From the NCBI RefSeq assembly GCF_002218085.1, contig NZ_BDUC01000001.1:993955-1057954 (forward strand): 64,000 nucleotides of DNA, written 5' to 3'. Shown here in pieces: positions 17,416 through 25,391 of this stretch. Position numbers and translations under genes: made by a program. Under the pieces are notes generated by a model. That model saw only the letters and a list, made by a program, of their open reading frames with translations. It was not told the origin of the DNA and did no database searches. The DNA is from Tolypothrix sp. NIES-4075. Its GTDB lineage: Bacteria > Cyanobacteriota > Cyanobacteriia > Cyanobacteriales > Nostocaceae. Every line of letters starts with the position of its first letter. Position 1 is the stretch's first letter.

Positions 17416-18630
17416 ATGTTTGATTTGACAACAATCATCCACTTAGGAGTGACAAAATTGATAGAAAAAAAACTAATCTGTATTTCACTTTTTACAGGAG
17501 CTTTTGGTTTAGACCTTGGTATGGAACGTGCCGGATTTCATACTGTAAGTGTGGTAGAAAATGATTCTGATGCCACAAAAACAATAGCTCTTAATCGACC
17601 ACATCTTAAAGAAATTGCTGTACCAAGGGATATCACAAAAATAGACGCTCAAGAGTTACTGTGCGAGGGAGGACGTATTTTAGATATTGGCAGGACTTTA
17701 AACAAAGGGGAAGTAGATTTAGTAATTGGTGGTCCACCGTGTCAACCTTTTAGTACAGCAGGATTACGTGGTTCAGTGATGGACCCTCGCGGCAGTTTGT
17801 TTATGGACTTTATCCGCATAGTTAGAGAAATTCAGCCACGTTTTTTTGTGATGGAAAACGTGAGAGGGTTGCTATCTGCTCCTATCCGACATAGACCGAT
17901 ACACATGCGTAAAGGACAACCCCTAGAATTAGATGAAATGCGTGGTGCTGCTCTTTCGGTTGTGTTGGCTGAAATGAAAGCGCTTGGATACAACGTGGTT
18001 TACAACCTTTTAGAAGCAGCAGATTATGGTGTTCCACAAAATAGACAGCGCGTCATATTTATTGGTTCTAGAGATAATGAAGCTTTCACATTTCCTGTAG
18101 CTACTCATAGCGAAGATGGTATCAATTTACCTAAATGGCGTACTCTTAGAGATGCCATATTCGAGTTAGTTGATTTGCAACCACAGTTTATTCCTTACTC
18201 TGAAAACCGTCTGAAGTATCTAAGACTTTTAAAATCAGGACAAAATTGGAGATACTTACCTGAAGAATTAAAGCGTGAAGCTATGGGAGGAGCATATAAT
18301 TCAGGAGGAGGTAAAGTTGGTTTTTACAGACGTTTGTCTTGGGATAAACCCTCTCCTACTATCACGACAAGTCCACATCAAAAAGCTACAGATATGTGTC
18401 ATCCACAAGAATTGCGTCCCCTGACTATACGCGAATCTGCTGTTATTCAAACTTTTCCTGACGAGTGGGTTTTCTATGGTTCAGTAAGTTCTAAATATAA
18501 ACAAATTGGTAATGCAGTACCAGTTTTACTTGCAAAAGCGATCGGTGATTATATTTACAATTTGATTCAGGGAAAGAAACCACAGGGAAAAGAAATGGTT
18601 GAACAATTGTCAGTGTTTACTCATTCTTAA
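17416..18630 (+). CDS. DNA (cytosine-5) methyltransferase of a type II system
   Basis: 404 residues with the ordered C5-methyltransferase motifs: SLFTGAFGLDLG (motif I, AdoMet binding), GGPPCQPFS (IV, catalytic Cys), MENVRG (VI, Glu), QNRQRVIFIG (VIII), then SPTITT and IGNAVP (X). The target-recognition region is about residues 240-320. The coordinates use ATG 17416. A TTG at 17458 preceded by AGGAG with 8-nt spacing, and a TATAAT just before the ATG, make the shorter start a serious alternative. The 3' end overlaps the convergent YhaV-type toxin gene by 14 nt. Probably protects host DNA from the adjacent nuclease. Confidence 0.92.
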   Translation: MFDLTTIIHLGVTKLIEKKLICISLFTGAFGLDLGMERAGFHTVSVVENDSDATKTIALNRPHLKEIAVPRDITKIDAQELLCEGGRILDIGRTLNKGEVDLVIGGPPCQPFSTAGLRGSVMDPRGSLFMDFIRIVREIQPRFFVMENVRGLLSAPIRHRPIHMRKGQPLELDEMRGAALSVVLAEMKALGYNVVYNLLEAADYGVPQNRQRVIFIGSRDNEAFTFPVATHSEDGINLPKWRTLRDAIFELVDLQPQFIPYSENRLKYLRLLKSGQNWRYLPEELKREAMGGAYNSGGGKVGFYRRLSWDKPSPTITTSPHQKATDMCHPQELRPLTIRESAVIQTFPDEWVFYGSVSSKYKQIGNAVPVLLAKAIGDYIYNLIQGKKPQGKEMVEQLSVFTHS

Positions 18631-19072
18631 TTTCTTCCTCACATTCTGCTTTCAGCTCATCTATACTTTCAGGAAACTCACCATTATTCACTTTTTTTGT
18701 AAAAACTTCATAACAATCTTTTTTATCCCCTTCCTTTCGGGGAAAACCTAGCCAAAGAATAATAATAATTTTTTGTTCTTTGAATGCTCTAAAGAATAAT
18801 CTATATCTTTCAGGTAGTCCCATTTTTTTGAGACGACCATATTTTTGCAAAGGTTTTTGTAAAACAAAGTGGGAAGCAAAAGGGTCTTGAGGAATTTTTT
18901 CTTTAATACTAATATTTAATGCCTTTAATAATTTGACATCTGAATGTGTAATAAATTCTTCTTTAGATAAATCATTTTTTAAAATTCTCACTCTATTACG
19001 CAATTCTACCCACTGTTCATTAAACAATGGATAGAAAAAAATTTGCCATTTATTACAAGTAAATAAAGCCAT
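18617..19072 (-). CDS. YhaV-family toxin (RelE superfamily)
   Basis: 151 residues resembling YhaV-type ribosome-dependent mRNA interferases. Matching landmarks are the N-terminal QWVELRNRV, then KLLKALNISIKEKIPQDP, the core LPERYRLFFRAF...IIIILWL and the C-terminal DCYEVFTKKVNNGEFP. The start overlaps the stop of the antitoxin gene by one nucleotide (TAATG), typical of translational coupling. The 3' end runs into the methyltransferase gene tail to tail. AT-rich, like the neighbouring restriction-modification genes. Confidence 0.8.
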   Translation of the reverse strand: MALFTCNKWQIFFYPLFNEQWVELRNRVRILKNDLSKEEFITHSDVKLLKALNISIKEKIPQDPFASHFVLQKPLQKYGRLKKMGLPERYRLFFRAFKEQKIIIILWLGFPRKEGDKKDCYEVFTKKVNNGEFPESIDELKAECEEEIKNE

Positions 19073-19392
19073 TAATCGAGAATTACGTCTGCTAGTAAAT
19101 CATCCATTTCATCGCTCATTTCTTTGGTGTAAGGAACAAGTTTGGAAGGATTTTTTATAGCATCTTTCATCAAAAAGTCAAGAAAAAGGCTCATCATGAT
19201 ACTTTCAGTTTCATCAGTCTCATCAACATTATCGATTTCTAACCTAACTAAAAATGTGTTTTCAGACAATACTTCAATGTAACCCGAAGCATTGGCTAAA
19301 TGTGGGTAGTCCTGAGAAAATACGCGAGGTAAGCGAAACCCATCTTGATTTCCTACCTTGGCATGAGTGATACGATAACTTTTTGGGTTCAT
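19072..19392 (-). CDS. Antitoxin of the YhaV-type pair
   Basis: 106 residues. The position directly upstream of a YhaV-type toxin with a TAATG overlap makes this the antitoxin, the role played by PrlF in the classical pair. The N-terminus (SYRITHAKVGNQDGFRLPRVF) has the pattern of a swapped-hairpin AbrB/PrlF-like DNA-binding fold; the C-terminal half is acidic (DETDETES, DEMDDLLADVILD), as expected for a toxin-masking tail. An 18-bp palindrome covering a TATAAT lies just upstream, consistent with autoregulation. Confidence 0.7.
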   Translation of the reverse strand: MNPKSYRITHAKVGNQDGFRLPRVFSQDYPHLANASGYIEVLSENTFLVRLEIDNVDETDETESIMMSLFLDFLMKDAIKNPSKLVPYTKEMSDEMDDLLADVILD

Positions 19393-19409
19393 TGAGGTAA
19401 ATTATTAAA

Positions 19410-19428
19410 ATTATAACATTTGTTATAA
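19410..19428 (-). promoter_or_regulatory. Candidate operator/promoter of the toxin-antitoxin operon
   Basis: TTATAACA and TGTTATAA form a perfect 8-bp inverted repeat with a 2-nt centre (19411-19428). On the minus strand a TATAAT -10 box (19410-19415) lies within it, 17-22 nt before the antitoxin ATG. An antitoxin dimer bound here would block RNA polymerase. Not tested. Confidence 0.5.
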
Positions 19429-19445
19429 CATAAAGTAGAAAAATA

Positions 19446-19468
19446 AAGACAGGCATTTTACCTGTCTT
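19446..19468. terminator. Hairpin between the toxin-antitoxin operon and petA
   Basis: 8-bp stem AAGACAGG / CCTGTCTT with a 7-nt A/T-rich loop in the intergenic region. It may separate petA transcripts from the upstream-facing toxin-antitoxin operon. Confidence 0.45.
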
Positions 19469-19492
19469 AATAAAGTGATGAATTAGCGGAAA

Positions 19493-19520
19493 GTTTGAGC
19501 GGAGGTTTCCTCCGCTCAAA
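19493..19520 (-). terminator. Hairpin terminator of petC-petA
   Basis: 12-bp stem TTTGAGCGGAGG / CCTCCGCTCAAA with a 3-nt loop, starting 23 nt after the petA stop. Strong GC-rich stem flanked by T/A; likely 3' end of the petCA transcript. Confidence 0.65.
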
Positions 19521-19542
19521 GCTTTCCAAGACAGTAGAGAAT

Positions 19543-20544
19543 TTAGAAATTCATCTCAGCAGCTTGAACTTTCTCTACCTGCTTTTTCTTCAGCACTAAC
19601 AAAACTTGAGCTAACATCACCAAAGCGATGAATGCGATTAAGCCTTTAATTCTGCCAGCATCTTGCAGAACAATTTCGGCATCATCTTGACCAAATCCCC
19701 CGACGTTGGGATTACTGGTCAAAGCGTCACCAGACTGAACTGTTTGTCCTTGGGAAACAAGCAGTTCGGGTCCGACGGGAACCTTATCTGTAACTGTTTC
19801 ACCAGTCTCGGATTGGATGTTTATGGCGTATTTAACGTTACCATCTTCATCTTCCTCTTTGCCAATTTTGGTAATTGTGCCACTAGCGGAAGCGTTGTAA
19901 ACGGTGTTGTTGCTCTTTTCACCAGTGGGGTAAACTTGTCCGCGTCCACGGTTTCCACCTGCGTGAACTTGATATTTACCAAAGTGGATATTTTTGTCGG
20001 TTGCGGGGTTGGGAGAAAGAACTGGGAAAACGATTTCTTGATACTGTTCACCGGGTAGTGGTCCGATGATGACAATGTTTTCTTTGTCTTCTGAGTAGGG
20101 TTGATAAAATAAACCTTCAATTTCTTCTTTCATGTCCTCAGGGATGCGATCCTCAGGAGCAATCTTGAAGCCATCGGGTAACATCAGTACAGCACCAACA
20201 TTTAAGCCAGTTTTGGAGCCATCAGCACCTACTTGCTCTACGCTGGTGTCGTAAGGAATTTTTACTACCGCTTTAAATACGGTATCAGGTAATATCGATT
20301 GGGGAATTTCTACTTCCGTCAGTTTTGCCGCTAGGTGACAGTTAGCGCAAACAATGCGTCCTGTTGCTTCACGGGGGGTTTCGGGATAGGTTTCCTGTGC
20401 CCAAAATGGGTAAGCAGCAGCTGATTGGGGAAGGACTAAATCGCTGGTGAAGAACAATGTCACAGTAGCGATCGCTATCAGCAATGTTTTTACCATCGCT
20501 TTAGCGCTGCGAGTCAACCTCGCCGGTGTAAAGGCATTTCTCAT
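19543..20544 (-). CDS. petA: Cytochrome f precursor
   Basis: c-type cytochrome of the cytochrome b6f complex, passing electrons from the Rieske cluster to plastocyanin or cytochrome c6 in the thylakoid lumen. From ATG 20544 the precursor has 333 residues. A 44-residue signal peptide ends in SAAA, the mature protein starts YPFWAQ (the N-terminal Tyr amine is the axial haem ligand), and the haem site CANCH is at 66-70. A C-terminal membrane anchor (GLIAFIALVMLAQVLLVL) and a basic stromal tail follow. The open frame extends 12 codons further upstream but the start fits the family here. Downstream of petC in one operon. Confidence 0.97.
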   Translation of the reverse strand: MRNAFTPARLTRSAKAMVKTLLIAIATVTLFFTSDLVLPQSAAAYPFWAQETYPETPREATGRIVCANCHLAAKLTEVEIPQSILPDTVFKAVVKIPYDTSVEQVGADGSKTGLNVGAVLMLPDGFKIAPEDRIPEDMKEEIEGLFYQPYSEDKENIVIIGPLPGEQYQEIVFPVLSPNPATDKNIHFGKYQVHAGGNRGRGQVYPTGEKSNNTVYNASASGTITKIGKEEDEDGNVKYAINIQSETGETVTDKVPVGPELLVSQGQTVQSGDALTSNPNVGGFGQDDAEIVLQDAGRIKGLIAFIALVMLAQVLLVLKKKQVEKVQAAEMNF

Positions 20545-20577
20545 CTCAATAAGGACAACGATTCTAGAAATGAAGGT

Positions 20578-20642
20578 CAATAGTCAATAGTCAATAGTCA
20601 TTAGTAATTGTCATTTGACAAATGACTAAGGACAATTGACGA
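20578..20642. repeat. Heptanucleotide repeats between petC and petA
   Basis: Units of CAATAGT repeat four times, followed by a short inverted segment (GTCATTTGACAAATGAC). Sits in the 103-nt spacer of the petCA operon. Confidence 0.7.
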
Positions 20643-20647
20643 AATAA

Positions 20648-21187
20648 TTAAGCCCACCAAGGTTCTTCACCTGTGCGGAAGTCGGTTTCAGTCCAAGGAG
20701 TCAACACAATTGTGTCGTCATTTACTTTGGCATGAGCTAAAGGCAAAGACTTCGGTGCTGGACCTCGGACAACCTTACCAGTAGGATCGTACTGGGAACC
20801 GTGACAAGGACACTTAAATTTATTTTCGGCTGTGTTCCAAGGAACAACACAACCTAAGTGTGTACAGACAGCGTTAATGCCGTAATCAGCGATCGCCTCT
20901 TTGCTTTCTACCACAATATAGGTTGGATCTCCTTTGAGTCCTTGAACTAAAGTGCGATCGCCCACATTATGGCTTTCTAAAAATTTAGCTACGCTGACGT
21001 TGTTACCTAACTCGTCTTTTGCTATTGTCCCACCACCAGCACCGCTAGCTGAAGTAGGAATAAAAAACTTGACTACGGGATACAATGCTCCCAGAGCTAC
21101 TCCGGTAACAGTCCCAAAAGTAAGCAGATTCATGAATTGACGGCGCCCCATATCGGGCACGTCTGCTGATTCTGAAAATTGAGCCAT
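20648..21187 (-). CDS. petC: Rieske iron-sulfur protein of cytochrome b6f
   Basis: 179 residues from ATG 21187. A twin-arginine motif (GRRQF, residues 14-18) precedes the single membrane anchor, so the protein is a Tat substrate that keeps its signal as an anchor. A Gly-rich hinge (SGAGGG) follows. The 2Fe-2S ligands are in CTHLGC (108-113) and CPCHGS (126-131). It oxidises plastoquinol and passes the electron to cytochrome f. petA lies downstream and tatC is 655 nt upstream on the same strand, a link that makes functional sense. Confidence 0.97.
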   Translation of the reverse strand: MAQFSESADVPDMGRRQFMNLLTFGTVTGVALGALYPVVKFFIPTSASGAGGGTIAKDELGNNVSVAKFLESHNVGDRTLVQGLKGDPTYIVVESKEAIADYGINAVCTHLGCVVPWNTAENKFKCPCHGSQYDPTGKVVRGPAPKSLPLAHAKVNDDTIVLTPWTETDFRTGEEPWWA

Positions 21188-21419
21188 AATCTCCGCGCTA
21201 TGATTCTCTATTTTGTTAAGAATATTGACAAGAGTTCCCATAATCTTAGTAGCTCTTGTCTACATCGAAATGAATTGCGCTCCCTATGATGCCATACTTT
21301 TCTCTTCAAAGATATTTCTAGCATCTTTTGGTAGACATTACATTTCTTTATAGTCTTATCATACTGGAGTTACGGAACTTAACATCATAACTAAATGTAA
21401 AATCTAATTGAAAAAAGCT

Positions 21420-21731
21420 ATGACCGGACAAGAATTACGTCAACTGTTGCTTGATAAGTGGGGACGCTCATACGATGTCCAGTTGCGACGGACACAAGGT
21501 AAGATATTTGTGCAAATAATGTGGAAATATGTTGAGCAAGTATCTTTTCCCTTAAGTGAAGCAGACTACCAAGAGCATCTCAATACTGTTGCTACTTATC
21601 TTGATGCCTTTGGTGGTACAATTCAAGTGCAAACATTTATTACTCAAACTCGCGAACGTCCGCGACTTGGTAAAGCAGTTAGCATTCCTTTAGATTTAGG
21701 TGAACGTGCTTCCGAATGGTTAATTGATTAG
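21420..21731 (+). CDS. DUF3067 family protein
   Basis: 103 residues from ATG 21420; an in-frame TTG four codons earlier is less likely. The sequence (MTGQELRQLLLDKWGRSYDVQLRR...YLDAFGGTIQVQTFI) matches the DUF3067 family of cyanobacteria and plastids as I recall it. No membrane segment. It lies between petC and tatC, on the opposite strand to both. This context is compatible with a role in assembly of the Rieske protein, which is inference from position and family. Confidence 0.75.
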   Translation: MTGQELRQLLLDKWGRSYDVQLRRTQGKIFVQIMWKYVEQVSFPLSEADYQEHLNTVATYLDAFGGTIQVQTFITQTRERPRLGKAVSIPLDLGERASEWLID

Positions 21732-21773
21732 TTTATCACTCAAATGACAAACATAATAAAATCAGCAATTTGT

Positions 21774-21842
21774 TGGGAATTGGTAATTGGTAATTGGTAA
21801 TTCCTCCTTGTCCCCCTTGTCCCCTCATTCCCCATTCCCCAA
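21774..21842. repeat. Heptanucleotide repeats before tatC end
   Basis: GGTAATT units followed by CCCCTTGT and ATTCCCC units, in the convergent gap between the DUF3067 and tatC genes. Confidence 0.75.
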
Positions 21843-22637
21843 TCACTTCCCAACAAGCTTAACCAGACCGATACCACCGAAATAAAGCCCCAAGACTGCA
21901 CCAGCTAAAAGACTTTGGGTAAAGGGATCTGTAGAAGGTGTGAGAATAGCTCCCAAAACCACCGATCCAATAATTACATAACGCCAACCAGAAAGCATTT
22001 TTTGAGAAGAAAGAATTCCTAAAGCACCTAGCAACAGTTGAATCACCGGAATTTGAAATGCTAATCCGGTGCTAAATAATAACAACAGCACAAATTCAAA
22101 ATATTTGTCAATCGACCATAATTGCTCGACTACATCTGCACCGTAGCTGATGAAGAAGTTCAAAGCGGCTGGAATCAGCAGTATATAAGCAAACACTAAC
22201 CCACCGACAAACAGCACACTCGAACCCAACATCACGGGTATAAGCAAGCGTCGTTCACGTCTGGTCAATCCTGGGAGTACGAACTGAATAATTTGGTAAA
22301 GTACAAAAGGACTGGCAAGCACCAAACCACTGTAACCGGCAACTTTTAGGGAGACAAAGAAATATTCTCCCGGAGCAAGTTGGAGAAATTTAACTCCTTT
22401 TGCTGGTACTTCCAACAGTTGGACAATCGGTTTGACGGCAAGAAAGCAGCCAATAACACCCACTGCTACAGCAATCAAGGCATAAAAAATCCGCTGTCGT
22501 AACTCCTCTAGGTGGTCGAAAATCGACATTTCGACTTCACCAGGCAACTCATCAAGAGGATCTGATTCTGGGTTGCCGTATCCTTCGGGGTCGATACCTA
22601 GGTCAGTTGAAGTGTCTACGTCTTGGGAAGGAGTCAT
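21843..22637 (-). CDS. tatC: Twin-arginine translocase subunit TatC
   Basis: 264 residues with six hydrophobic segments. It has an acidic N-terminal extension, then MSIFDHLEELRQRI, the conserved cytoplasmic HLEELR motif that contacts the twin-arginine signal. Loop motifs PGLTRRERR and the later PSTDPFTQ are also family features. Exports folded, cofactor-containing proteins across thylakoid and plasma membranes. The nearby Rieske protein is such a substrate. Confidence 0.95.
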   Translation of the reverse strand: MTPSQDVDTSTDLGIDPEGYGNPESDPLDELPGEVEMSIFDHLEELRQRIFYALIAVAVGVIGCFLAVKPIVQLLEVPAKGVKFLQLAPGEYFFVSLKVAGYSGLVLASPFVLYQIIQFVLPGLTRRERRLLIPVMLGSSVLFVGGLVFAYILLIPAALNFFISYGADVVEQLWSIDKYFEFVLLLLFSTGLAFQIPVIQLLLGALGILSSQKMLSGWRYVIIGSVVLGAILTPSTDPFTQSLLAGAVLGLYFGGIGLVKLVGK

Positions 22638-22951
22638 GAGTTGAAATAGGCATCATTTGTTAACTATTTTATCTGGGGTGGCGGCTAGTACGATATTTTT
22701 TTTAGGGCGATCGCTCTTTTCGTCCGGCTAGGTTAAAGCTTAATATGGATATGTGACTAGGAAGTTATATTTTAGGCGTTGCCTACCCGAAAAAGGGTGG
22801 GAGTGATAATTATATATCACGTCTCCAAAAAAAAGCATTAAGTTTAAATTTAATTAAAAATAAACATCGCGATAATGCTCAGTTTTTAAACTCCGGTTTA
22901 TCAAGGTGCTATCTACGGTAACGCAATCGGAAATTTTTAACTGAGGTTTGT
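22638..22951. other. Divergent gap tatC / small secreted peptide
   Basis: 314 nt that should hold both promoters. Only a short A/T-rich inverted repeat (GTGATAATTATATATCAC) near 22803-22820 was noticed; no clear factor site. Confidence 0.35.
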
Positions 22952-23185
22952 ATGAGTAGGACAATTTTTATTGCTTTGATGGTATCATTACCTATTTTTT
23001 TCGGTAATGTAAGTTCTAGCTTGGCTGCTAATCGTGACGTGCCGATATTACCGAATAAGTTTTGGGTGAAAACTGATTTAATTACTAGCAGCATAAAAGA
23101 GTTAATAAATCTAGTGCCGTTTCAACTATCAGCTAGAGATGACCAAACAGAAGATTGTCTTCGGTCAGGAGACTGTAAATATTGA
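22952..23185 (+). CDS. Small secreted protein of unknown function
   Basis: 77 residues. Residues 1-26 form a clear signal peptide (basic start, hydrophobic IFIALMVSLPIFF, then SSSLAA). The mature ~50 residues have no recognised motif except a two-Cys ending (EDCLRSGDCKY) that could form a disulfide. GAGG lies 5 nt before the ATG, which supports translation. No clear partner. Confidence 0.55.
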   Translation: MSRTIFIALMVSLPIFFGNVSSSLAANRDVPILPNKFWVKTDLITSSIKELINLVPFQLSARDDQTEDCLRSGDCKY

Positions 23186-24050
23186 TAAGTAAAGGTGTTA
23201 GTTGTTAGTTGTTAGTAGAAAATACAGTATGTGATTTTTCCGCTAATTATGTTTCTCTGCGTAAACTTACTTACATAAGCTTTTGAACTTGAAACTTAAG
23301 AGTGCTGAAGTTGGCTCGTTTTATATAGATTATTTTGTCAGGTCTTTTTGCATCTTTTTTCATTTACAGGACTCACCTACAAACTGCCAAATCACTTGAT
23401 TTTTGGGAATTAAAGAGTCGCAGAGAATACGTTACTTCTTATTTTTATGAGTATTGATAACTAAATATGGTCATTTAGGAGAAAAAGCCTTGTTTTCTAA
23501 GAAAACATATATTGACTGACAAAACTGTTAAATAAGATACTAGAACTAAAATTATTTCATCTGCCTTGGTGATTGTGTGAAAAACGTTATCAAAAAATAC
23601 TATTTAAATTTACCTTTGAATAGCAATCAGCTACAAATATTCTTTTGATGAAAGTGTAAACAGTTAAATATAGTTTGGTTGAATACCGCAAGCAAGACTG
23701 AGATTAACCAGGGGATGAAGTTTTGATTATGGATACTTGCAAATTGTAATCAATATAACCTTTTTCTGTAGTGGATATTTTTAGAATTTCTAGGAAAAGA
23801 TTTTTCTCTGATAAAATTATTTTAAATGAGAATAACCACAGTATTATTACTTAAAATTTTATCAGGAAAATTGTTGCAATTTGACAAATATTTGGGAAAA
23901 ATCATCCGGAAGAATGTCAATATAGTTTGTATTTTGATAGGGATATTCGCAGACTAGGCAAGAATTACTACCCAGCAGATATAAATATAGTTAGTTATCC
24001 AGACGTTTTCGCAATCCCCGTCTTTCCCTAAGTGAAATGGATTAGTAGTT
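23186..24050. other. 865-nt non-coding region upstream of the NTPase pair
   Basis: AT-rich with stops in all frames. A few GTTAGTT units occur at its start. No tRNA or recognised RNA. It probably holds the promoter of the AAA/STAND operon, possibly with a long leader. Confidence 0.4.
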
Positions 24051-25391
24051 ATGCTCTTAGATTTAGAAAGATTTTATCAAGCGTGCAATCCGAGCAGACC
24101 TCTAATGATGGGAAATGCTGCTGATCGCCGATATTATATTGATTTTGCCTCAGTGCGGGGTGGTAAAATCATCGAAGCTTTACAGCGTACCATTACGCGG
24201 ATATCACCGGATGTCCCAACCTGTCAGCTATTTACAGGTCATCTTGGCTGTGGAAAGTCAACCGAGTTGTTGCGACTACAAGCTGAGTTAGAAGAGCAAA
24301 AATTTCATGTGGTTTATTTCGAGTCTACTCATGTCCTAGAAATGGCTGATGTAGATGTAACTGATATTTTACTAGCGATCGCAGGTCAGGTGAGTGAAAG
24401 CCTAGAAGCGCTGAAAATCCGCATCAAACCTAGCTATTTTGCTAAGTTGTTTACGGAAGTTATAGATTTCATGCAAACACCAATTGACCTAGAATATGAA
24501 GGTGAATTATCTGTTGGTATTGCGAAAATTACCGCCAAAACCAAAGAAAGTCCGCAATTACGCCGGCGTTTACGCGATTATCTCGAACCCCGCACGGGAA
24601 ATATTTTGCAGTCAATTAATAAAGAACTGCTAGACCGTGCGAACTCTGAACTCAAAGCTAGAGGTAAAAGAGGATTAGTCGTCATTGTCGATAATTTGGA
24701 CAGAGTGGCAATTAGACCTTTACCATCTGGGCGATCGCTGCCAGAATATTTATTTATCCAACGGGGTGAACAGTTACGTAAACTCAACTGTCATGTAGTT
24801 TACACTATTCCTTTAGCTTTAACTTTCTCTAACGATAGCGCTGAACTACAGCAACGTTTAGGTGGTGGTGTTGCGCCTAAAGTGTTACCGATGATACCCG
24901 TGCGTTCGCGTTCGGGGGAAGTTTACACTCCCGGACTAACTTTGATGCGTCAAATGGTGTTAGCTAGAGCTTTCCCTGATATTTACCCAGAAGAAAGGTT
25001 AAACTTAATAACAGAGGTGTTTGACAGTCCGGAAACTTTAGATCGGTTGTGTCTAATCAGCGGTGGTCATGTACGCGACTTGTTAGGATTGTTGTATGAC
25101 TGTTTGCGAGAACAAGATCCACCTTTCGATCGCGGTTGTGTGGAACTTGTAATTCAAAGACAGCGTGACTACCGTGCTAACCCAATCGATCCGCACGAGT
25201 GGGAATTAATATTTCAAGTGGTGCAACAGCAACGGGTTCGAGGTGATATCGAATATCACACTTTGTTAAGAAGTTTGTTTGTCTTTGAATACCGCGATCA
25301 TCAGGGAGTTTGGTTTGCGGTCAACCCAGTTTTAGCAGAAACGCAAAAATTTCAATCATGGTTGAACGAAAACCGCAAACAAGCATCATAA
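24051..25391 (+). CDS. AAA-type P-loop ATPase, partner of the STAND-WD40 protein
   Basis: 446 residues. Walker A is GHLGCGKST (63-71) and Walker B is LVVIVDNLDR (209-218), close to the KAP/ORC-like AAA style. GGHVRDLLGLLYD near 343 is typical of a helical lid, and the C-terminal ~60 residues look like a winged helix (YHTLLRSLFVFEYRD...VWFAVNPVL). No membrane segment or signal peptide. The 3' end overlaps the next, giant gene by 34 nt, so the two are translated together and probably act together. The substrate is unknown; such ATPases often remodel or switch large protein complexes. Confidence 0.75.
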   Translation: MLLDLERFYQACNPSRPLMMGNAADRRYYIDFASVRGGKIIEALQRTITRISPDVPTCQLFTGHLGCGKSTELLRLQAELEEQKFHVVYFESTHVLEMADVDVTDILLAIAGQVSESLEALKIRIKPSYFAKLFTEVIDFMQTPIDLEYEGELSVGIAKITAKTKESPQLRRRLRDYLEPRTGNILQSINKELLDRANSELKARGKRGLVVIVDNLDRVAIRPLPSGRSLPEYLFIQRGEQLRKLNCHVVYTIPLALTFSNDSAELQQRLGGGVAPKVLPMIPVRSRSGEVYTPGLTLMRQMVLARAFPDIYPEERLNLITEVFDSPETLDRLCLISGGHVRDLLGLLYDCLREQDPPFDRGCVELVIQRQRDYRANPIDPHEWELIFQVVQQQRVRGDIEYHTLLRSLFVFEYRDHQGVWFAVNPVLAETQKFQSWLNENRKQAS

